Part shown: positions 46,624 through 55,592 of the stretch, piece by piece
Layout of the letters: each line of letters opens with the position of its first letter
Numbering within the stretch: position 1 is the first letter of the stretch
DNA from: Candidatus Zhuqueibacterota bacterium
Lineage (GTDB): Bacteria; Zhuqueibacterota; Zhuqueibacteria; Oceanimicrobiales; Oceanimicrobiaceae
Direction of reading: 5' to 3'
DNA: 64,000 nucleotides
NCBI GenBank assembly: GCA_029262055.1
Contig: JAJDAD010000026.1
Coordinates: 1 to 64,000 of the forward strand
Translations under genes and position numbers: made by a program
The notes under the pieces: generated by a model
Seen by the model: the letters and a program-made list of their open reading frames with translations, nothing else
Told to the model about the DNA's origin: nothing
Databases searched by the model: none

Positions 46624-46660
46624 AAAAAAAGCCGGGTGTTGTTTACACCCGGCTCTATTT
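46624..46660. terminator. Bidirectional intrinsic terminator
   Basis: AGCCGGGTGT-tgttt-ACACCCGGCT is a perfect 10-bp stem. TCTATTTT follows on plus, and on minus the stem is followed by seven Ts. It serves the convergent nucleotidyltransferase and rhodanese transcripts. Confidence 0.92.
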
Positions 46661-46663
46661 TGA

Positions 46664-46864
46664 TTAAAGCCGCTCGGTCGCCTTCGCGATAGCAGCTTCC
46701 AGAACCTGTTCCCGCGAGTCTCCCTCGCAGCGTACGAAAACTGCACCGGGATCTTCATTTGCGACGTGGCAGTAATAAATGTTGCCAATCTGGTAGCTTG
46801 TGATTTTTACCGGCGTACCTTTGATTGTTTGGCGCTCGACTTCATAACCCTCGGCCTGTGTCAT
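46664..46864 (-). CDS. Small hypothetical protein coupled to rhodanese
   Basis: This is 66 residues from the ATG at 46864, placed by the AGGAG inside the last codons of the rhodanese gene. The GTG two codons upstream is the track's choice. It is a compact alpha/beta protein (VKITSYQIGNIYYCHVANEDPGAVFVRCEGDSREQVLEAAI) with two cysteines, of no recognised family. Overlapping or abutting the rhodanese stop suggests translational coupling and a shared role in sulfur handling, perhaps as an acceptor. Confidence 0.65.
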   Translation of the reverse strand: MTQAEGYEVERQTIKGTPVKITSYQIGNIYYCHVANEDPGAVFVRCEGDSREQVLEAAIAKATERL

Positions 46865-46866
46865 AA

Positions 46867-47712
46867 TCACGCTCCTCGCTCTATTGGCGCCCCGACCAGG
46901 TTACCCCACTCGGTCCAGGACCCGTCGTAGTTTCTGACGTTAGGGTATCCGAGAAGATATTTTAGAACAAACCACGACAAGCTTGAGCGCTCCCCAATTC
47001 TGCAGTAGGCGACCACATTTTTGTCGGCTGTGACTCCCTTACTCTCGTACAAGCTCTTTAATTCTTCAAACGTTTTGAACGTACCGTCTTCGTTACACGC
47101 TGTGCCCCAGCCAATATTTTGAGCGCCGGGAATGTGCCCCGGACGCTGACAAGTTTCGGGCAAGCCTGGGGGTGCGAGAATCTTCCCGGTGAACTCATCC
47201 GGTGAGCGCACGTCGACCAACGCAGTTGAGTCCAAATTGTGAGATTGCAACAGTTCCGCCAGTTTGATGCGCTCTGTTTCGTCCAGGGCCTTAGCAGTAT
47301 ATGCGGTGGCTCCAGGTGTTGCCTTTTCCGTAGTCACTTCCCGTCCCTCGGCAAGCCATTTTGCCCGGCTGCCATTCATTAGCCGGACATCGCCGTGGCC
47401 GTACATTTTTAACTGCCATAATGCCCAGGCCGCAAACCAATTATTGTTGTCACCGTAGAGCACAACAGTTGTATCGTCCGAGATGCCGCTGTTACCCAGT
47501 AGTTGTTCCAGGTCTTCCTTTTTTATGATATCCCTCTGTACGGTATCGCAAAGCTGAGTTTGCCAATTCCAGCCAATAGCACCTGGTACGTGGCCTTCTT
47601 CGTACGCCTTGGTGTCGACATCGACTTCTACTACCCTGACGTTTGCGTCATTTCGGTGTTGGTCAACCCAATCCGTTGAAACCAAGACCCCTGGATTTGC
47701 GTAATCCGCCAT
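46867..47712 (-). CDS. Two-domain sulfurtransferase (rhodanese)
   Basis: This 281-residue protein has tandem rhodanese domains. The first (STDWVDQHRNDANVRVVEVD...) is inactive-type, with a D in place of the catalytic Cys (VVLYGDNNNW). The second holds the active loop YCRIGERSS. It moves sulfane sulfur from thiosulfate or mercaptopyruvate to thiophilic acceptors. The missing signal peptide makes it cytoplasmic. GGAGG precedes the ATG. The 66-residue gene that follows is coupled to it. Confidence 0.92.
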   Translation of the reverse strand: MADYANPGVLVSTDWVDQHRNDANVRVVEVDVDTKAYEEGHVPGAIGWNWQTQLCDTVQRDIIKKEDLEQLLGNSGISDDTTVVLYGDNNNWFAAWALWQLKMYGHGDVRLMNGSRAKWLAEGREVTTEKATPGATAYTAKALDETERIKLAELLQSHNLDSTALVDVRSPDEFTGKILAPPGLPETCQRPGHIPGAQNIGWGTACNEDGTFKTFEELKSLYESKGVTADKNVVAYCRIGERSSLSWFVLKYLLGYPNVRNYDGSWTEWGNLVGAPIERGA

Positions 47713-47907
47713 TTTTAGCCCTCCTGGTTATGGTATTTATGTGGATGCGGGATCTCAAGAATGGTTACAAATCAAACATTCTCCTGGACGAGATACCGCT
47801 GATGGTGAGTTTATCAGATATAGTAGCAAATCAGGTAGATGACAGCAAGCAAAAAAGCATGTTTCCCTCTTTTTGGGAATGTGTGCCGCCTTGATTTATG
47901 AGTTGCC

Positions 47908-48612
47908 TTAATTGTCTTCGGAAACGAGTAACGGTACAATCGACTCCCAAACTGTCTTGGCGATGATCTTGTGCCCGGCGGCGGTCGGATGAATGCCGTC
48001 GGGTTGATTCAGTTCTGTAACGCCGCCGACGTCGCGCAGCAGAAAGGGGATTAAGGTAGCATCATCCTCTCTCGCGAGTTGTTGATAAATCTCCCGGAAC
48101 TTGTCTGCATATTGTTTCCCGAAATTAGGGGGGACCTGCATGCCGGCAATAACTACTTTCACGCCGGGATACCGGGCCCGCGTTTTCATAATGAGCCCTT
48201 CAAGGTTTCTTTTTGTCACATCGAGATCTATCCCTCGCAAAGCGTCATTGCCACCCAACTCCAGAACCAGAATATCAATCTTGCGCTTGAGGAGCCAATT
48301 GATCCGGCGCAGGCCACCCGCGCTGGTTTCGCCGCTGAGTCCGGCATTGATGACCTCAAAAGGCAGGCCGAGGGAATCTATCTTATTTTGGATCAAATGG
48401 GGGAAAGCCAGTCGCGGGTCGAGCCCGTACCCGGCAGTGAGACTGTTTCCGAAGAACAGAATTGTTTTGGAAAGTGTAGGTTTTTTCGTACTTTTATTAT
48501 TGTTGCTTTTGTGGCTTGGATGATTCTGCGCCAGAGCAGCGGTTATACAGACTAGAAGCAGAACCACAGTTGCGAAGAGTGTGGGAATCCGTGTTGAAAA
48601 ACGTGGCGTCAT
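47908..48612 (-). CDS. GDSL-type arylesterase / lysophospholipase (TesA-like)
   Basis: This is 234 residues from the ATG at 48612 (signal peptide TRIPTLFATVVLLLVCITAALAQ); the track's start is 11 codons earlier. The block I motif is FFGNSLTAGYG, where GDS has become GNS, keeping the Ser nucleophile. Block III LGGNDAL and block V DGIHPTAAGH complete the SGNH catalytic set. The gene lies divergent to the YbbA-type ABC ATPase gene, as tesA does in E. coli and many other bacteria. Confidence 0.92.
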   Translation of the reverse strand: MTPRFSTRIPTLFATVVLLLVCITAALAQNHPSHKSNNNKSTKKPTLSKTILFFGNSLTAGYGLDPRLAFPHLIQNKIDSLGLPFEVINAGLSGETSAGGLRRINWLLKRKIDILVLELGGNDALRGIDLDVTKRNLEGLIMKTRARYPGVKVVIAGMQVPPNFGKQYADKFREIYQQLAREDDATLIPFLLRDVGGVTELNQPDGIHPTAAGHKIIAKTVWESIVPLLVSEDN

Positions 48613-48720
48613 GGAGCCTAACCTCATTTGAAACCAATTTTGCATGGAGCCGTCTTTGTTGTTACCTGTTCAAGCCTCTAAAGTTGCGTTGATTTACTGC
48701 TGCTGCCAAATTAGGATACG

Positions 48721-49443
48721 ATGACGAAAATTCTTTCCGTTCGCAACCTCACAAAATGCCATCAAAGCGGTACTCGTGTTTTGACGGTCCTGAATGACGT
48801 TTCTCTCGAAGTTGAGTCCGGCACCAGTTGTGCTATTGTCGGGCCGTCCGGCAGTGGCAAGACAACGCTGCTTGGCTTGAGTGCAGGCCTGGACCTGCCC
48901 ACCCACGGATCGGTGCTACTGAAAAACGTACACCTGGAGGAGTTAGGCGAAGATGAGCGAGCCCGGTTTCGGAATCAGACCATTGGGTTCGTGTTTCAGA
49001 ACTTTCAACTGATTCCTACTTTGACCGCTCTGGAGAACATTATGGTGCCACTTGAACTGCGGGGAGAAAAAAATGTGCGCGCACAAGCGTTGATGCTTGC
49101 GCATGAAGTGGGCCTGACGGATCGTGTGGACCACTATCCGGTGCAAATGTCAGGGGGTGAGCAGCAACGAGTCGCCCTGGCGCGTGCATTCATAAATCGT
49201 CCAGCAATCTTGTTTGCGGATGAACCCACGGGCAATCTCGATTCGGAAACCAGCGAGCGGGTCGAAGACCTGCTTTTTGCACTCAATCGTACCCACGGTA
49301 CAACTTTGCTCATCGCCACGCACGATCGCGATTTTGCAGCAAAAACCAACCGAATCGTCACACTGCAAGGGGGGCGGCTTGTTTCCGATGAGAGTAACGT
49401 GGTCACTGAATCCGCGCAAGAGTTGCAGGTGCCAGCGCCATGA
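48721..49443 (+). CDS. YbbA/LolD-type ABC transporter ATPase
   Basis: This 240-residue ATPase has Walker A GPSGSGKTT, Q-loop, signature MSGGEQQRVALARAF and Walker B ILFADEPTGNLD. It is of the MacB/LolD/YbbA subfamily that works with FtsX-like permeases, here the 849-residue permease two genes downstream. The rsgA gene between them overlaps this one at ATGA. The neighbouring arylesterase gene fits the tesA-ybbA-ybbP arrangement. Confidence 0.93.
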   Translation: MTKILSVRNLTKCHQSGTRVLTVLNDVSLEVESGTSCAIVGPSGSGKTTLLGLSAGLDLPTHGSVLLKNVHLEELGEDERARFRNQTIGFVFQNFQLIPTLTALENIMVPLELRGEKNVRAQALMLAHEVGLTDRVDHYPVQMSGGEQQRVALARAFINRPAILFADEPTGNLDSETSERVEDLLFALNRTHGTTLLIATHDRDFAAKTNRIVTLQGGRLVSDESNVVTESAQELQVPAP

Positions 49444-50525
49444 CGGTCCTGACGCAACTCGGGTGGTCAGAGTTTTTTGCAAATGCCTACAAACCTTTGC
49501 AAGCGCAGGGATTTGGGGTCGGCAGGGTTTCGGTAGAAAACCGTGACTGCTACTCTGTCCTGACCGAGCAGGGTGAAATTATCGCCGAAGTCGCGGGCCG
49601 GCTGCGGTACGCCCGCGAGTCTTCAGCAGATCTGCCGAAAGTCGGTGACTGGGCGGCCCTGCAAATTTTTGAAGAAGGGACCCGGGCAATCATTCACGAG
49701 CTGCTGCCACGCAGGACAAAGTTTTCCCGAAAAGTCGCGGGCAAGACGTTTGACGAGCAAGTCCTGGCTACCAACATCGATGTGGTTTTTATTGTACAAA
49801 GTCTTGACGGCAACTACAATCTCCGGCGTTTGGAAAGAAGCTTGGTCATGGTAAATGAAAGTGGCGCCCGCCCGGTTTTCATTCTAAACAAGACCGACCT
49901 GTGCGACGACCTCGAGAACAAGCTGGCCGAAGTGAGCGCATTGCGACAAGATGTTCCGGTCGTCGCTGTCAGCGCTAGGCACGATCCGCTGGTGACGGAA
50001 TTGAAAAGCTACATCAAAGCTTGTGAGACGTTTGCATTTATCGGGTCGTCCGGCGTGGGCAAGTCTACGTTGATCAACCGGATTGCCGGCAAGGAAATTC
50101 AAAAAACCAGCGAAGTCCGTGCAGTGGACTCCAAAGGACGACATACGACGACGCGCCGCGAGCTGTTTTTGCTGGAAGAAGGTGGCTGCCTAATCGATAC
50201 ACCCGGCATGCGCGAGCTACAGCTCTGGCATGCCGACGAGGGACTGACGGAAACGTTTCCCGACATCGACGCCCTGGCTGAACAGTGCCACTTTTCAGAC
50301 TGCTCACATACCAAGGAGAAGCGCTGCAGCGTGTTGGCAGCGCTCGACACAGGAGAGTTGGAGCAGGAGCGCTACACCAGCTACATGAAGCTACAAAAGG
50401 AACTTGAATTTTTGGCAAGCAAGGATTCGCGCAGCAGTTACGAAGCGCGCAAGAAGGATCGGGAGCTGGGGAAAATGTACAAGCAGATCCAACAGCAGCA
50501 AAGAAGAACAAAGAAGCAATCTTAG
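49440..50525 (+). CDS. rsgA: Ribosome small-subunit GTPase RsgA
   Basis: This 361-residue GTPase is circularly permuted. NKTD (G4) lies near 155, G1 GSSGVGKSTLINRI near 207 and G3 DTPGMREL near 255, after an N-terminal OB-type region (GDWAALQIFEEGTRAIIHELLPRRTKFSRK). The C-terminal zinc motif CHFSDCSHTKEKRC is intact. It helps late 30S maturation and is released by GTP hydrolysis. Its position between an ABC ATPase and its permease is unusual: the ATGA overlap with the ATPase gene is real, and the permease gene begins 40 bases after. Confidence 0.93.
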   Translation: MTVLTQLGWSEFFANAYKPLQAQGFGVGRVSVENRDCYSVLTEQGEIIAEVAGRLRYARESSADLPKVGDWAALQIFEEGTRAIIHELLPRRTKFSRKVAGKTFDEQVLATNIDVVFIVQSLDGNYNLRRLERSLVMVNESGARPVFILNKTDLCDDLENKLAEVSALRQDVPVVAVSARHDPLVTELKSYIKACETFAFIGSSGVGKSTLINRIAGKEIQKTSEVRAVDSKGRHTTTRRELFLLEEGGCLIDTPGMRELQLWHADEGLTETFPDIDALAEQCHFSDCSHTKEKRCSVLAALDTGELEQERYTSYMKLQKELEFLASKDSRSSYEARKKDRELGKMYKQIQQQQRRTKKQS

Positions 50526-50565
50526 TTGTCCTACCAATCCACTCACCCCCTTTCTTTGGCCATTC

Positions 50566-53115
50566 ATGGAGAATAAACACAGTCGGATTTTTAACCCCTG
50601 GCTTTTGAAAATGGCTTGGCGCGACAGTCGCAGTCACCGGCGGCGTCTGCTTCTGTTTGTGTCCTCCATCGTGTTAGGCATTGCGGCTTTGGTGGCGATT
50701 GGGTCTTTTGGGGTAGCGCTGGAACAAGCAATTGACGAACAGGCGAAAACCCTGATGGGGGCCGATCTCATGTTTTCCAGCCTGCGTCCTTTTCCCGACC
50801 AAATGGAAGCGATCATCGATTCGCTGGCGGGGGAGCAGGCCAGGGCGCTGGTGTTCAGCTCCATGGCTTATTTTCCCAAAACACAGGATGCTCGCCTGGT
50901 GCAGGTTAGAGCCCTGGACGGGCCGTACCCCTTCTATGGCGCCATCGAAACCGAGCCACAAGGGGCCGCCCTCAGCTATTTGAACGGACCGTTTGCCTTG
51001 GTCGACGCTGCGCTGCTGCTGCAGTACGGCGCCCAGCCCGGCGACTCGATGCAGATTGGCACCACAAAATTCGTGATTGCAGCCCGCATCAAAAAGTTGC
51101 CCAGCAGCCCGCCGGTTGCGAGCAGTTTCAACCCGAAAGTCTACGTGCCGGTCAGCCATCTCGATACGGCCTATTTGCTGGACCGGGGCAGTCTGGTCAG
51201 CCACCGGGTTTATTTCAAATTCGACGACAACCGCGATGTCGAACAGACGGTTACGGTATTACAGAGCACTCTCAACCGGCACAGAATTCGAACCGATACC
51301 GTCGAAAACAGAAAGCAGCAAGTCGGTGACACCTTGAAGAACCTGTACCGGTTCCTGAATCTGGTCGGGTTCGTTGCGCTCGTTCTGGGTGGCATCGGTG
51401 TTGCCAGTGCAGTGCATGTTTACACCAGACATAAACTGGGCAATGTCGCAATCCTGCGTTGTGTCGGTGCACGCGCAAGGGAGGCCGTGCTGATTTATTT
51501 GCTGCAAGTTGTGGTAATGTCTGTTGCGGGCTCCCTCGCCGGAGCAGGTCTGGGCATTGTGCTGCAGGCTGCTTTGCCGGCCGTATTTTCCGACTTTCTG
51601 CCGGTGACAGTGCGGAGCTTTGTATCTTGGGGCGCGGTTGTGCAGGGATTCGGCATCGGTCTGTCCATGTCTCTTTTGTTTGCCCTCCTGCCATTGCTTT
51701 CACTGCGCAAAGTGTCCCCTTTGCTCGCTTTACGCGCCTCGTTTGGTGGCGCTCAAGGCACACGGGACCGGGTCCGGTATCTGCTCTATTTTCTGATTAT
51801 TCTGTTCGTGACGCTGTTCGCCATCACGCAATCCGCAGACTGGCAGTTTGGCGCTGCCTTTGCACTCGCGCTTCTGACTGCGTTGCTGGTTTTGGCAGGC
51901 GTTGCCAAGCTTCTGACATTTTCCTGCAAGAGGTTCTTTCCAAAATCGTGGAGCTATGTTTGGCGTCAGGGATTGGCTAATCTGTACCGGCCGAACAATC
52001 AGACCCTGGTGTTGATGCTTGCGGTTGGTTTGGGCACATTTCTAATTACGACCCTATACCTGACCCAGAATATTTTGATACGGAAAGTGAGTTTCTCGGG
52101 AGGAGGACAGAGGCCCAATCTGGTTTTTTTTGACATCCAAACGGACCAAAAGGAAAAGATTGGCGAGCTGGTGCAAGCGAATAATCTGCCCGTAGTGCAA
52201 GAGGCGCCGATTGTCACGATGCGGCTGGCAGCGATTAACTCTGTGGGCGTCGAGGAGATTCTGAGTGACAGCACGGCCGGAGCCAACCGTGGACTGCTGC
52301 GCTGGGAGTTTAGGACCACGTACCGCGACTACCTGTTTGACTCGGAGGAAATCGTGGCCGGCGAGTGGATTGGCAGGCTTGAAAATGAACCGGGAGTCAT
52401 TCCGATTTCCCTGGAAGAGGGCACCGCTGCCCGTATGAACATAGAGCTGGGCGATACCCTGGTTTGGAATGTCCAGGGGGTAGCGGTTACGACCCGGGTC
52501 GCCAGTCTGCGCAAGGTAGACTGGCAACGTGTTCAGGCAAATTTCATGGTTGTTTTTCCGGTGGGCGCTTTGGATTATGCGCCACAGGTCTTCATCCTGG
52601 CCACCTGGGTTCCATCGGCCGAGGCGTCTGCCAGTCTGCAAAGAGAGGTCCTGGCGGCGTTCCCGAATGTCTCCATGATCGATCTTGCTCTGGTTCTCAA
52701 TACGCTTGATTCGTTTCTGAGCAAAGTTTCTTTTGTCATCCGCTTTATGGCGTTTTTCAGCATCTTTACAGGTATGGTCGTTTTAGCGGCCGCAGTTATT
52801 ACCAGCAGATTTCAACGGATTCAGGAGAGTGTGCTTTTGCGCACGCTGGGCGCTTCACGGAAACAAATAAGCACGATAATGGTCGTGGAGTACATTTTCC
52901 TGGGTGGGCTGTCTGCCCTGACAGGCCTCGTTCTTGCCTATATTGCCGGCTGGGCATTGGCCTATTTTGTTTTTGAGTCCGTATTCTTGCCGAGTATCCT
53001 GCCTTTTGTTGTGGCATTCACCTCCGTTGTAGGCCTGACTGTCCTCATCGGCTTGCTCAACAGCCGCGGTGTGCTGGACCGCCCACCTTTGGAGGTCCTG
53101 CGCCTGGAGAACTGA
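50566..53115 (+). CDS. YbbP-type ABC transporter permease (FtsX family)
   Basis: This is 849 residues from the ATG at 50566, because the track's upstream extension overlaps rsgA in another frame. The layout is one N-terminal helix (LLLFVSSIVLGIAALVAIGSFGVALE), a large periplasmic MacB_PCD-like domain, a central block of helices (~260-500), a second periplasmic domain and C-terminal FtsX helices. It pairs with the YbbA-type ATPase. Transporters of this type move lipophilic molecules out of the inner membrane or act mechanically on the envelope. Confidence 0.9.
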   Translation: MENKHSRIFNPWLLKMAWRDSRSHRRRLLLFVSSIVLGIAALVAIGSFGVALEQAIDEQAKTLMGADLMFSSLRPFPDQMEAIIDSLAGEQARALVFSSMAYFPKTQDARLVQVRALDGPYPFYGAIETEPQGAALSYLNGPFALVDAALLLQYGAQPGDSMQIGTTKFVIAARIKKLPSSPPVASSFNPKVYVPVSHLDTAYLLDRGSLVSHRVYFKFDDNRDVEQTVTVLQSTLNRHRIRTDTVENRKQQVGDTLKNLYRFLNLVGFVALVLGGIGVASAVHVYTRHKLGNVAILRCVGARAREAVLIYLLQVVVMSVAGSLAGAGLGIVLQAALPAVFSDFLPVTVRSFVSWGAVVQGFGIGLSMSLLFALLPLLSLRKVSPLLALRASFGGAQGTRDRVRYLLYFLIILFVTLFAITQSADWQFGAAFALALLTALLVLAGVAKLLTFSCKRFFPKSWSYVWRQGLANLYRPNNQTLVLMLAVGLGTFLITTLYLTQNILIRKVSFSGGGQRPNLVFFDIQTDQKEKIGELVQANNLPVVQEAPIVTMRLAAINSVGVEEILSDSTAGANRGLLRWEFRTTYRDYLFDSEEIVAGEWIGRLENEPGVIPISLEEGTAARMNIELGDTLVWNVQGVAVTTRVASLRKVDWQRVQANFMVVFPVGALDYAPQVFILATWVPSAEASASLQREVLAAFPNVSMIDLALVLNTLDSFLSKVSFVIRFMAFFSIFTGMVVLAAAVITSRFQRIQESVLLRTLGASRKQISTIMVVEYIFLGGLSALTGLVLAYIAGWALAYFVFESVFLPSILPFVVAFTSVVGLTVLIGLLNSRGVLDRPPLEVLRLEN

Positions 53116-53172
53116 TTTTGGTTGCCTTAATGCCGAGGCCATCATAAGAACCAGCAGCCGTCACAATCTCTT

Positions 53173-54504
53173 TTAGCTCGGGAAGCATTTTCCAAAAGCC
53201 AGCAGCAATTTGGGCGAGCCTTTTATTCTAATTTTCATGGTTAGCAAGGCCCGGACAATGTGCGTTTCTTTGGCGAGAAAGCTTAACCAGGTACGACTGT
53301 CTGCCCTCACCGTCAAATCGGCTTTTCCCTGAAGACCGGTTTGTACTTGCAGCGTTTCAGCGCTGATGTGGACGGTTGCGGTCGCTTCTTCCTTGCCCGT
53401 AAAAATGAAATGGTATGTTGCGGCTAGTCCTTTCGAGTGGCCTCGCTGAAAGGTCAACGGGAGGCCCTCCAGAAATCCGTCGATTGAACTTGGGCGAAGC
53501 CCATTTCCGACTGTCCGCACTGCTTTAGATTTGAACCGTCGTTTTACATAGGATTCGGCGTCAGACCCGGGTACCGCGTAGACAATTTCCTCTTTCTGTT
53601 GCAAGGGCTTCACCGTTTCGTTCAGAAACTCCTTTTTGTCCAGTTGATAGGCGCCGATTACGTCCTCTCCTGCCGGGCAGACAGACATGCAGTAGGCTGC
53701 TTTGTAATTGGCGCCAAAGGATAGACTCTGCCACATGGAGACGGTTTCGGAATCTGTAACCTTGCCACGATACGAGCGCGAATCTTTGCTGCCGGCGATA
53801 TTTTCAACCCAGTCCGAAAAACCACCCATAAACTCACGGTAATTGTGCGTGTAACAGGCTGAAAAGTCGAAGTAGCCGTCGGAACCGATGGCGCCCGTTG
53901 GGCAGGCCGCGACGCATAGTTTGCATTCGAGACACGGGTTGAAGTCGATCGGCCGGTTGTACTCGCTGACCTCGGCATCTATGACCACCGTACCGAGGAG
54001 AATGAAGTTGCCGAACTTCGGATGAATCACATTGCGATGGATTCCCATAATTCCGAGTCCGGCCGCCTCGGCCACCGGTTTGTGCGAGACGACCCACATC
54101 TTACCGGGCCATTTATCGGCTTCCATCGGAAAGCCCATGGCGGGATTTATCGCCTTTACGCCGCGCTGCTCCAGTTCGGCGACAATCTTGTGCCCCACTT
54201 CATTGACCTCTTCACCCACGTGATGAAACTCGATATTCGCGATGGACCGGGCGGGACTGCGAATAGGCTCCCTGTTCATTTTGCACAAAAAACTGATGAG
54301 AGTCTTTGCACGCGGAAAACTGGAGAGGATGTCCTGTTTCTGCTCAGCCAGTGCGGGCCTGCTGATTTCTACAAAACCGACGTCGTCAGCGCCGGATTCC
54401 AGACAGATTGTTGTAAGTACCTCTGCCGCGATGCGAAGGTTGCCATTTCTGGCTTTGGAAGCAACGTTTGTCGTTACGGCTTCCGGGGCGATTGGCGGAT
54501 TCAT
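53173..54504 (-). CDS. Ferredoxin-type 4Fe-4S protein with C-terminal SCP2 domain
   Basis: This is 443 residues. The N-terminal ~300 resemble epoxyqueuosine reductase-like reductases without cobalamin assignment: two 4Fe-4S-type clusters in CLECKLCVAACPTGAI and AAYCMSVCPAGEDV. The C-terminal ~100 residues are an SCP2 sterol/lipid-binding domain (ATYHFIFTGKEEATATVHIS, ADSRTWLSFLAKE). A lipophilic substrate reduced through the clusters is suggested. It lies 54 bases downstream of a marR gene on the same strand, so it is probably that regulator's target. GGGAGGTC precedes the ATG. Confidence 0.8.
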   Translation of the reverse strand: MNPPIAPEAVTTNVASKARNGNLRIAAEVLTTICLESGADDVGFVEISRPALAEQKQDILSSFPRAKTLISFLCKMNREPIRSPARSIANIEFHHVGEEVNEVGHKIVAELEQRGVKAINPAMGFPMEADKWPGKMWVVSHKPVAEAAGLGIMGIHRNVIHPKFGNFILLGTVVIDAEVSEYNRPIDFNPCLECKLCVAACPTGAIGSDGYFDFSACYTHNYREFMGGFSDWVENIAGSKDSRSYRGKVTDSETVSMWQSLSFGANYKAAYCMSVCPAGEDVIGAYQLDKKEFLNETVKPLQQKEEIVYAVPGSDAESYVKRRFKSKAVRTVGNGLRPSSIDGFLEGLPLTFQRGHSKGLAATYHFIFTGKEEATATVHISAETLQVQTGLQGKADLTVRADSRTWLSFLAKETHIVRALLTMKIRIKGSPKLLLAFGKCFPS

Positions 54505-54558
54505 AAGACCTCCCTCAAGAGTGTATATGCACGTAATTGGGTAAATTTTTTCTCTTTG

Positions 54559-55011
54559 CTATCGGTTGCCGGCCACCTGAATAGTCTCGGTTAACTTTGA
54601 AAACAGGATCGCAACAGAATCACGCCCAAGCCCTTCAATGAAATGCGCTTGTGCTGAGCGCCACAGGGTTTCAGCGCGCTCCATTTTTAGTCGACCTTTC
54701 TTGCTCAGGGTCAAAATGCGTGTCCGCTGGTCGCTTCCCGGCATCATTTCGATGAGATCTTGTTTTATCAGCGGCCGGAGGTTACGGGTCAGGGTTGTCC
54801 GGTCCATGACCAGCCGTTTGGCCAGTTGCGATATCCCGATCTCTCCGGTATTTGCTGCTGCCGCAAGAATTGTGAATTGCGTAGCGCGCAAACCGCTTGG
54901 CTGTAGACATTGATCAAAATATTGGGTCACGGCACGCGATGCCTTGCGCAAATTCATGCAGGTACAGAGTTGCACATTTGAAAAATCAGTCTTGGGATCT
55001 GTCATAGTCAT
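54559..55011 (-). CDS. MarR-family regulator
   Basis: This 150-residue MarR protein has recognition region IGISQLAKRLVMDRTTLTRNLRPLIKQDLIEM and wing PGSDQRTRILTLSKKGRLKM. A CTCMNLRKASRAV near the N-terminus holds two cysteines that could sense thiol-reactive signals. It is transcribed with the ferredoxin-SCP2 gene. The promoter (TTGACA-N17-TATATT) ends only seven bases before the ATG, so the message is probably leaderless. Confidence 0.88.
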   Translation of the reverse strand: MTMTDPKTDFSNVQLCTCMNLRKASRAVTQYFDQCLQPSGLRATQFTILAAAANTGEIGISQLAKRLVMDRTTLTRNLRPLIKQDLIEMMPGSDQRTRILTLSKKGRLKMERAETLWRSAQAHFIEGLGRDSVAILFSKLTETIQVAGNR

Positions 55012-55018
55012 TTATGTG

Positions 55019-55047
55019 AATATACACCTATTTATATTGTTTGTCAA
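55019..55047 (-). promoter_or_regulatory. Strong sigma70 promoter of the marR / ferredoxin-SCP2 operon
   Basis: On the minus strand TTGACA and TATATT are separated by exactly 17 bases. The -10 box ends 7 bases before the marR ATG, so transcription should begin at or next to the start codon. Confidence 0.8.
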
Positions 55048-55059
55048 GCTTTTCTTAAA

Positions 55060-55536
55060 GTGTTTGCAGTTATGCTGAGTATGGGGCTATATTACATGCT
55101 TTGCCTCCTTCGCGTGTCGAAGAATTCAAAGCCATCAGCCAGGAACCGCTTGTTGCCTTTTAGAAAGATAATTGTGGGTGTTGTTTTAGGGCTATTTGTG
55201 GCCCACCAGCAACCCTTTACTATTTCGATGCCGTCCACGGACACCGGTGTGGCCGAATGCGGTTGTGCAGCAGATAGCTGTGCCTGCGACCACTCGGCCG
55301 AGGGGATGGCCTGCCATTCGCATGCCGTGGATGTTGGCTCTGACCTTTGTTATGCTGCGGCAACGAGCCCCATCTCCAGCACCATGCCTTTGCGATTTGT
55401 TTTCGAACCCTTCTTGCTGTTTGCCGGAGACTCCGGCTTGTCTGTGTCCGTCAGAGATATTGACTATTTCGTCTCGCCCTTTACCTACTCGGATATAACC
55501 GTAACGCCTCCCGAGAAACCTCCTCGAGTTGTTTGA
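55060..55536 (+). CDS. Cys/His-rich exported hypothetical protein
   Basis: This ORF of 158 residues begins with GTG at 55060; later starts are possible. It has a hydrophobic segment (IIVGVVLGLFVAHQQPF) followed by a short Cys/His-rich stretch (CGCAADSCACDHS...ACHSHAVDVGSDLC) that could bind metal. The remainder has no recognised domain. The next gene starts 57 bases beyond its stop and also opens with CDYC after its signal peptide, so the two may form a metal- or redox-related envelope unit. Function unknown. Confidence 0.6.
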   Translation: MFAVMLSMGLYYMLCLLRVSKNSKPSARNRLLPFRKIIVGVVLGLFVAHQQPFTISMPSTDTGVAECGCAADSCACDHSAEGMACHSHAVDVGSDLCYAAATSPISSTMPLRFVFEPFLLFAGDSGLSVSVRDIDYFVSPFTYSDITVTPPEKPPRVV

Positions 55537-55592
55537 GCAAAACCCGTAGGGCTACACTGGTTTACGCAACTCTTAAAATGGAGGTTTTACGT

